From Protonemura montana (taxonomy: Eukaryota; Arthropoda; Insecta; Plecoptera; Nemouridae), in contig OX387607.1 of the NCBI GenBank assembly GCA_947568835.1, positions 5,642,001-5,706,000 on the forward strand: DNA of 64,000 bases, read 5' to 3'. Every line of letters starts with the position of its first letter. Positions within the stretch are counted from its first letter, which is position 1. Below the pieces are notes generated by a model. The model did not search any database, was not told where the DNA came from, and worked only from the letters and a program-made list of their open reading frames with translations. A program made the translations under genes and the position numbers. Positions 48,801 through 64,000 of this stretch are shown here, in pieces.

Positions 48801-51800
48801 TCAAGTTGCTTCTTTTTTAAGGTTGTGGAGCTGTAAGCTCTAATTTTACTAAAAACTGTCGCTTAAAGTATTAATTCTTCTTAAAAAAATTTGCTTTTTG
48901 TTTAAATAAGAACTAAAACATAGATTTTGACAATCTAGAGAGACAATCTATTCACTACTGAAATATTTGTAATAAAGACCGAATTTTTAAACAACACACC
49001 ACAAACATTCTGCTGGTGTGTGTGCAGACCGGGAGGTCAATCTCGATGATTGCCTTTGACTCGAGCCAGTCAAGAATGGAGTCAGGCGGCGTTGGTGGGA
49101 ACCCTAGGAGGCTCTCCTCCGACGGGGGAATCGGCTCTGGTACTGGTACCTCATCTATGTCCAACACTTGCAAAACGCGGGGAGCCACGGAAAGAATAAC
49201 GTCCCGCGGAACTAATTCGATGACCTTTTCCATCCGACCTTCGGCTTTCTCGCGCTCGATGCATACTGGCTCGACCGCTTCCATCGTAGCAGGTGCGCGC
49301 TCGAGGTTTTCAGGGTCGCCGTGACAAATGCACGGGTGGACTATTTTTGGAGTTTCTGCTTCGGCTACGATGTCTTCTGTAACATTTTCTGTTACTTGAT
49401 CATCAAGCACTTCTGTTACTTCCGCTTCCTTTACTCCAATGCCGTCTAGTAATTCTTGTGGGAAAGCTTGGTCGTTATCGGTTTCCTCGTGGATAGAAGG
49501 TTCCATTAAATCTTTTAAAGTCATGTATTCGCCATCAAAACTAGTTTTATCAAGCTCTTCCGAGAGGACAGAGGGAAATGGAACTATCATTCCCGATTCA
49601 ATGTCTGGCTTTGGAGGCTTGGCTATCCAGGGGTAGTTGATGTCTCTTCCTCTAACCCCCCACGATATCGGGTCACAATTTAACATGTCTATTGGGGTGA
49701 AGCATTCTTGGTAAGGATTCTTCGGCATGTGGAAAGTAACGTTCAAACAATCTACCTTGCAGATAACCGACATTATTATGGGCAGTGTTTCCTTCTCTAC
49801 ATAGCAGGGCACGTAGAATTCTGAAACGTCTCCTGTCTGTTGTGGTCTTATGATTACTTGAATCACCCGTTCGCCACTACCTGCTACATGTCCTGTGTAT
49901 GGAGAGAACGCAATGTCGAGTTTCTTTATGTCGGATCCTGTGGGCGTGTCCCAATGAAAGACACTTTTGGCTTTGGTCAAATTCAGCAAAGTGATCTTGA
50001 ATCGTCTAGTCTGCCCCACGAAAAGCCTATCACAGATTGTGAAGACAGCCGAGTTGTCGATCGGTGCTTGAATCGCTAGTTTTGGGGTGACGACAGTGGC
50101 AGTCACTAGGACGTAAGCGCAGGGGATGCATTGCTCGTTGAAGAAAGTCGATACCTCCAACAAAAAACAGTAGATCCCTGGAACTTTTGTTTCAAGGTAG
50201 TAGTTGATCTTCTGCTGGTTTCCCTCGTAGTGTAACCAACCAAACTCCTCGCTAAGTTGTGCGTCCTTGATGTAAAGTTTGCGGTCGTTGATATCGTAAG
50301 CATATTCTTTTATCGACCATAGAACTGGTAACACCGACTTACTCTTGATTTTAAACTCTCTGTATGCAGTCGATCCTCTTCTTATTACTCCAAAGTCAAG
50401 TTCCTGGGTGTTAGTTGAGACTAGGGGGTACCAAACTTCCCCGATGATAATCGTATCAAGTATCATTTCTCCGTCATTGATATTGCAAATTATTTTTTCC
50501 TTAAATTCTTGGGGCTTTGAGGCCTGTATTGTGACAATACAAGAAAGTGATGCACCTACATCTAGCATAAAGTTATTAGGGTTGATGCTTATTTTTACCA
50601 CCTCTGGATCACTGACAGGAACTTCAAAAAATACATTTAAGTCAATTATTGATTTGTTGGTCACAGTTAAAATGCGTTCGATTGGTTCGTTTCCGATTCT
50701 TAGTTTATCCCCCGTAATTAAAATATATGTTGGCATCAGAACAGCGCTGATGTCTAAAACACTGACCCATAGTTCTACCTGCCCTGTAATCATGTCAACA
50801 AGTCCTTGCTTTTCAGGGTCATTATATACAATTGGACCGCTCTCTTCGGTAATGGCCTCGCTAGGAATATCCAAGAGAACAAAATTCAGAGCATGTCTGT
50901 ATTTACCAGAGTGAGCTTCATTCATTTGGCATTTCACCTGAAAGGTTACTGTGTCTTTCGGAAGAATTTCTCCCTCTGCTGGTAATATTTCGTACGATTC
51001 CATTGGAAGTTGAAAGAGATCCTCCTTAATCATCATGTTGTAACGCACATCTCGCTTGTCCCAGCGGTACTTGAGTTTTGTAGCTGTCCTGTTTCTTACG
51101 CAGAAACATTTGTAAACTAAGCCATTGGACACAGTGACTCCAAGATCAAGCCACGAATCGCAGTCTTCATCGTCATCTCTGTCAATAGCAAACGTTTTTC
51201 TCATTTCAACAAACTCGACAACTCTTTTTGAATAGATAACTCCATCACCAATGAGTTCAAGTGAGCGCACCGTGCAATTATCGCAGAGAATGTATAATTG
51301 CTCGATGGCTGCTCCAAATTCTGTCGGTGAAAATGTCAGGGTGAGATCAACTTTTTCCTCGGACTCCAAAGAAAAAAAGAATGGGCTGATTGTGAAAGGG
51401 AGCAACGGTAAGATATTGTCCAGAGTTAGGTTGTTCAATTCAGCGAAGCACCAGCCTTCTTCTCCGCAGATCCAGAAGCGACCACTCCCACCTACGTTGT
51501 AGAGAGGGACAGTTGTTGTAACACAGTCCCCAAGGAAGCATGTACCACATTCAACTGTACATCTTTTCACAACCTCTCGCTCATTGAGTGTTGACTTTGA
51601 CGAGTAAAGAGCAAAGTTGAGAATTGGAGGTATTCTGTGCACTTTTATCTTTATTTTCACAGGGTTTCCCTCAGAAACAAATATTTTGAATTCTGTTATG
51701 AGTTCTTGGTAGGGGTCACCTTGGTATTGAACTGTAAGAGAGACGGCCATTCCAGGAGCAATAAACTTTCTTGCGCCTGGAAGAGGTTTCCAACAAACAC

Positions 51801-52578
51801 GGAAATTTGAACTCTTGGGGAAATTGCTCAAGTTAAATCTGGCAATATTGCTACTAACATTTTTCAGCGCCACTGTTTTCTCATACAAAATTCCTTTCTT
51901 GCAGTTAATGAATTCAACAAAATCAGGATCAGCTTTTAAGATTTCTCTTCTTACCTTTTGCCTTGCATTATTTTTAGGTTCAGTGGAAATATTTTTGCCA
52001 AATAGGGAAGCACACTTCTTGATTGATTTACTTATCTGCAACAAACTTCTAGAAGTTGACAGAAAAGGTAATGTTTCAAGTTCCACAAGTCGGAAGTCTT
52101 TTGCTCGCTCAAAGGCTTCGGGCAACAAATCCCCTGCCTGAAGTAATGAATATTTTTTTATATCTGCTTCCTTCAAACTCATAAATATTTGATCTCGCTT
52201 TAAACGCAAATGCTCCTTTAGTCGGAAATCTTTGTTTATTGCATCTTCCTTGATAATTTGATCAGCATGGGTTTTCATAATTCTGGCTTCCACACGTTGT
52301 ATGTCCATCATAAGTGAATCATAGGATTTGTATGTCGACAGTACTTTTTCGGCATATTCCTGGCTTGTTGATTTAGGTTTAGCAGCATCAAAAATTACTT
52401 CAGCCTTTTCTAAAATGACTTTCTCTTTACGCAAAATATCTTGCAATAGGCGTTGTAAAAGGCTTACAGAGTCTGCTGAAGGCAAACCCTCAAAATTTTG
52501 TATGTCGGGAATCAAATTATGAGGCACATTAAATGTTTCTCCCAAAAAGAAATCCTCACTAATAAATTGTTCGCTCAT
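45814..52578 (-). CDS. DLEC1: DLEC1-like ASH-domain ciliary protein
   Basis: Minus-strand exons 52578-49000, 48569-48446, 47841-47602, 47249-46990 and 46830-45814 join in phase to 1739 aa (human DLEC1 about 1755). The first exon codes 1193 aa without interruption. An N-terminal charged helical part (about 40-200) is followed by repeated immunoglobulin-like ASH/MSP segments, with typical phrases such as LDFGVIRRG, VYADTWGIYSEKIIC, RFGTVLF, RRLRAINTSSM and IDFGPVVFHETKRITFEIEN. Such domains are found in axonemal and centrosomal proteins (HYDIN, CFAP65, DLEC1). I prefer DLEC1 because of total length, the helical N-terminus and few exons at the C-terminal end; other ASH proteins are possible. MSEQF is the first ATG in frame. 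Two splice choices, GTG|GTGTGT at 49000 and G|GTAAAC at 48446, rest on domain continuity. It is head-to-head with PP1, 576 bp apart. Confidence 0.75.
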
Positions 52579-53006
52579 GTTGCTTGGAGTAGTTACTTTG
52601 ATAAAATGTATTAGTAGAATGAAAATCACTCCTAGCAGTAAATACTTCTGAATGTCGCTTGAATATAAAATCTTTCCACAAGTCTAACAAGTAATTGGTT
52701 ATGCACAGCACAAGTGATGCTCAATTTTTTTCTAAGAAGCTGACATTCTAACCAGAAAACAAGCAAAACAAGGTTGTTTTTCTCCCAGATTGAGCATAAA
52801 CCTGACTTCTGTTTAGTTTTCTCAAAATTTTGAGTGCAGTTTCTTATAACTATATTTTGTAAACCTATGTATGAATCATGACGTGGTAAGATTTTGGAAC
52901 TTTGAGAGCGATTTTTTTAGGGCGTGACAGAAAATCAAATTTTGGGCGCGTCATCGCCTTATTAGTTCCGTTGGGTGCCGTTGCTGTCGTCGGTTGATAT
53001 CGGTAG

Positions 53007-53014
53007 TGACGTCA
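53007..53014. promoter_or_regulatory. CRE/ATF site in the DLEC1-PP1 shared upstream region
   Basis: A perfect TGACGTCA lies 141 bp upstream of the PP1 start codon and 429 bp upstream of the DLEC1 start on the other strand. The motif is exact; activity is inferred. Confidence 0.4.
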
Positions 53015-53154
53015 AATAACAACCGAGCTGAGTGGAACCTACCCGCCATTACGTTCGCCGAATTTCTGGGCTATTTCTATTGCATTATATACAGAGCATC
53101 CTAACAAGTTATTCATTTTTAAATACGCAGAAAAGTTGTTAATATCTTAGACCG

Positions 53155-60300
<7,146 letters not shown>

Positions 60301-61451
60301 AGTGTCGTCGGTAAGCAAGCCAAGCCCAACGTGATGTGGACCATGTCATTAAGTTCGATTAGGTTTTTTTCTTTCGATCCGTTCAGCGTGACTGTGAAAG
60401 TAACGCGGCACCATTACGTATCAGTGAAGGAGTGTATTCTCTATTAGGAAGTGCGAGTGGAAGATTTTTTAGTTCTTTGTATATTATGATTTTTGATATT
60501 TGTCCTTCCGGATTTTTTTTCTATTGTGGGGAGGGAGGGTGTACACGACATGTTTAGAGCATGCCTCTGATATGTTTTTGGAGTAAACGCTGTGGGGCTG
60601 CCAATGACGACAATTTAAGGTACCAATAGCAGTCTGTATTAATCTTTCGTCCAAAGGTACTAGTGTTTGTAAATTAACTTGCATTTTGTAGTGATATCTC
60701 TTTGATGATAGCTAATGAATACGACTTACGACAGTTGACCATTTTGAGTACTTTTGTCTTAGACACGAGCCCTTCGAATAGTTTTTGAAAAGGCTGTACA
60801 AAACAATTACAAATTTAGTTGTTGCAATAGTCTCTTAGAGGCAGATAAATGTCACGTGACATAAAATTCAAGCAGCATGAAAAATTGTACTATTATTACT
60901 AATTCATATTATTATTATATTATAGTAGTACATGGCCTGATTGGTGAACTAACGGGCTCCAAGTGTATTGGCGATAGAAGCTTTCGGTGAAACAGAAGTT
61001 GTGTAAACATACCTAATTTTAGAAAAGATTCCTAATTTAAGTGAGAAAATCTAAGTATAGAATTTCTCTTTTCATGTCTAGCCAGTTTATCCTCATCACC
61101 CCTGAATAAAGCTGTCAAAATGTGGAAACTGTGTTTTTAGTCACCTGCAACCAAAGACCACCTGCCACTGTATAGGTTGCTGTGGGTTGGTGTTTCGAAT
61201 GACGTTACGGTATGTATGACATATTTTCAAATTTGTCTGTTTTCTGTGGGCCAATCCCTGACGATCTATGAGACCGAAAGCAAAGGTTGGATGCCGCGAT
61301 TGGTTGACTGAGTTGTAATGAGTGACAGGCGTGTCCAAAGACGGCGTGTCGTACCCAAAGACCGTCGTACCATAGGTCCGTATTGGGTCCGTAGCAACGC
61401 TATGTCATGAGTTAAATAAAGGTTAAATTGCGGTCTTTGAAAAAGTAAGAA
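60301..61451. other. PP1 3' UTR and INTS10 upstream region
   Basis: The PP1 poly(A) signal AATAAA is at 61105-61110, about 800 bp after the stop. The remaining 340 bp lead to the INTS10 start codon. No further coding potential is seen. Confidence 0.6.
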
Positions 61452-63536
61452 ATGGTTGCTAAAAAGAAGTTTATAAATGCTTCAAATGAAGAATATTTAG
61501 TTATCAAGGCGAAAGAGGCGCTGCAAGCTGGTAACCCGGTGTCCGCGAAATCATGGATGATTACAGCGAAAACGTTGTATCCAAACAACTTTGGTGTGCA
61601 GTTCGAAGCATATTTAATCGAAAAATCGGCAAAAAATGTAAAGGAAGCGGCTAAATGTTTTGCAGCTGTGTAAGTTTGACTATTTCCTTTGCTTTTAGTG
61701 TTTACAACGTTCTTTAAAAGGACTCGTAGATGGTCATAACCTTACTTTTTAGTTGTGGTGATCTCTGGTATTAAGCCAGGAATGCGTATTTTTGAAGGGG
61801 ATGATCTTGTACCAGTTCTGAACTTATTCTGCGTGACAACTTACCATGAACACTCTCATAATTGTGTAGATTCAAAAAATTCCAAGATGATACAGAGCTG
61901 TGGGCTGAAGTGCAGGCCATCACAACTGCGCTGCGCTCCGACAGTGGAGAGCCCGAAACGGAATTCTTGCGAGACATGTTCGGTCATATTCCTTCTGGTT
62001 AGTTTCAATTGGTTCTTTCAATGGTTCAATGGTTCACAAATTCTTGATCATAGAAACTCGTTTCTCGTGACATAAGTCAATGCATGTCCAGTTACTATTT
62101 TTATAATAGAGATTATTAAGTTAGACTTATATGTTATATGATTACTACAGATAACAATGTATACACACTGAAAAATGTACTAAACAGCTAATAAAATACA
62201 ATTACAAAATACATTCCAAATTTGCAGATATTCAACGAGAGCTTCTCCTGATGACAGCTGAGCGTAGTGAAGACACAATGGAGCATTGCAGGCTCCTGTT
62301 ATTACTACTGAACAGATTTCCCGAGGCAGTTGCACTTCATGGAGTACGTTCTTGAGCTATGCAATTTCTAACTTCTTACTTACAAAACCTCATGACGTAA
62401 TGTGATAATTGACTTTTCTCATTGCAGTCTCGATTAGTGGACACACTGCTAACCGCAGAGAAACATTGCCACTATCAAAACTCTGTCAACTGCTATCGAA
62501 AATTACTAGGTGCGTAAATGTTGAATAGAATAGTTCCTGATGCTCAATTCATTGAAACCAAGTTACCATAGCAGCTTTAGTCTGAGGCTACCACTTTTGA
62601 AACTTACTGTCCACCCATCCTCTCAAGCATAGCAGGGGAATGTCTAATACACTTTTTGGAGTTGGTTCTACCTATTATGGTTTTTAGACTATTGTCTACT
62701 TTATCTACCTACCGTGTATTTTCTGCCACCTACTCGCCCTCGTACCGTACGTAATACCAGGCCATACATCAACACAAAAGTTCAATAGAATGCTTTTTCT
62801 GGATGCCCCTACTGGTCTATAAACTCCGTGGTTATGAATTAGTGCTTAAAAATATTGCCAGGTTTAATTTAGAGGATTTTTTTTGTTTTTTTTGTGAACA
62901 TAGCATTAAGTTCATTACATGGTAGAAACAAGAATGTATGCGTGTAAATTAAGTTCCCATATTTGAAAAATGTACCGTTAGGAAGTGCTTACGCGTAGAC
63001 CAGTCCAGCTGATCTATATTTCTCAACTCTCTAAAAGATGGTGATTCTACGTAGCAGCATCCATTAGTGAACCTATGAGCTAATTTATCGGCGCTAGTAG
63101 CATCTACCATTTTTGTTGGTTAATTGCTTGGGTCAGTTGGTATATTTTGCAAAGTCTGATTAACATTAGCACCAAAACTCTGATTAAAACGATAAACCCA
63201 ATAACTAATAAGCATTAGATATATTGCAAACTTCTCTTGTGATTCCTCAAATTCCATTGCCGAAAGTCTTGTTTTATTTTCTCGTTCAGTGTGTGACCTG
63301 CTGCCGCTTCTTGGACCCAGCCACGTAGAGATTCAACCGAAACAGATGCTACGACTCCTGCACAAATCCATTGAGTTCTTCTTTTTCTACTTGGCCGCAC
63401 CTAGCCAGGCGATCGAAAATCTTCCGGAGTGTGAGAGCCGCATTGAAGATCCATGGCGATGTCTCTTCCAAATCCTGGAGCTTACCGGGAGGAAACTGCG
63501 CTGGGAAGTCAATTGCGCTGTCTTCAGCCAAACAAG
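61452..63536 (+). CDS. INTS10: Integrator complex subunit 10 (5' part, runs off the window)
   Basis: Integrator is the metazoan complex that cleaves snRNA 3' ends and paused transcripts; INTS10 sits in its INTS10-13-14-15 arm (family knowledge). Exons seen are 61452-61669, 61870-61997, 62228-62343, 62428-62509 and 63290-63536, covering about 263 codons of a protein that is 710 aa in human. Recognition rests on YLVIKAKEALQAGNPVSAKSW (in human a like-placed AKAWLITARSLYP), SWMITAKTLYPNNFGVQFE, AEVQAITTALRSDSGEPETE, LLLLLLNRFPEAVALHG and VCDLLPLLGPSHVE. Helical TPR-like character fits. The last donor, AG|GTGCAC, is followed by 464 bp of intron to the window edge. The exact A of the ATG is placed by reading frame. 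Confidence 0.92.
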
Positions 63537-63715
63537 GTGCACTTTGGATTTGAATACTGTGGAATAGACGTATTCTCAATATTCACAAAACGCATCCACT
63601 CAATATAAAATAAGTTATTTCTAATTTAAATAAATGATGAATCATTACAATCCAGAATCAACTTATTTAACATTTTATTTAACATAACAAATAATGTGTG
63701 TTCATTTTCCCCTAC

Positions 63716-63772
63716 TTAGCTCAGGTGGTCAGAGCACCTGCAGCAACAGCCAAATGGCATAATTTGATTCCT
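63716..63772 (+). repeat. tRNA-like sequence with a good A box
   Basis: TAGCTCAGGTGGTCAGAGC (63717-63735) is an excellent tRNA D-arm/A box, but the expected B box is degenerate (ATTTGATTCC, 63762-63771) and the acceptor arms do not pair. It lies in INTS10 intron 5. Most likely a tRNA-derived SINE or pseudogene. Confidence 0.5.
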
Positions 63773-64000
63773 TGAATAAGCTGACTTTTTTGAGTCATTA
63801 TAATGTAGATACCAACTACCAACAAGTAATAGCAACCATCGAACATGAATTCACATAATCACCACTTCATAATATTGACCAACCTTATTGATACTGGTAG
63901 TAGGATCCCTAATCAGCTCTCTTCCAAAGAGATAAACAAATTCATAACTCTGTATCAGAACTGGAAGTTCTACAAAAACAATATGCTCGATTCCAACAAA

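Overview
This window is eukaryotic nuclear DNA, most likely from an arthropod. Its genes are split by AT-rich introns of about 50 bp to 3.3 kb with ordinary GT-AG junctions, and most exons are clearly more GC-rich than their introns. The proteins resemble animal housekeeping genes. The ERp29 protein looks most like fly windbeutel, PP1 like the fly alpha-type enzymes, and one secreted Gly-rich protein has an arthropod look. I cannot name the species or order from the sequence. There is no bacterial-type operon, no CRISPR array and no intact transposase or reverse transcriptase.

Layout. 1-4581: no gene seen, only AT-rich sequence with two small GC-rich patches. 4582-6575 (-): a three-exon gene for a 595-aa protein I do not recognise, head-to-head with ARL3 (6941-8103, +), whose first coding exon is only the ATG. 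8977-12680 (-): a four-exon gene for a secreted Gly-rich protein of 500 aa. 13850-16204 (-): an ornithine carbamoyltransferase-like gene that has lost its catalytic motifs. 17089-28893 (+): a complete 17-exon BRPF/peregrin gene. 31717-34387 (+): RANBP1. 35969-36865 (-): ERp29 ending in HDEL, head-to-head with DDX55 (37201-40043, +). 40295-44654 (+): testin with a large repeat-rich insertion. 45814-52578 (-): DLEC1-like ASH-domain protein of 1739 aa, head-to-head with the PP1 catalytic subunit (53155-60300, +). 61452-63536 (+): the 5' part of INTS10, which runs off the window.

I rebuilt the exon structures by hand from splice sites, reading phase and remembered family alignments. In all genes but one (the OTC-like gene, whose first exon is unresolved) the phases close into a single open frame. 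Assembled lengths match what I remember of the human proteins closely: ARL3 180 vs 182 aa, BRPF 1180 vs about 1214, DDX55 596 vs 600, PP1 328 vs 330, DLEC1 1739 vs about 1755.

The genes are not one pathway. They are mostly housekeeping: chromatin (BRPF, INTS10), Ran cycle (RANBP1), ribosome biogenesis (DDX55), secretory pathway (ERp29), phosphatase (PP1) and cilia (ARL3, DLEC1). At least three neighbouring pairs share short head-to-head intergenic regions. The most unusual items are the OTC-like pseudoenzyme, the repeat insertion in testin, an 82-nt repeated element confined to PP1 introns whose 3' half is conserved and which has box C/D-like features, and a 106-nt nested hairpin in a BRPF intron.
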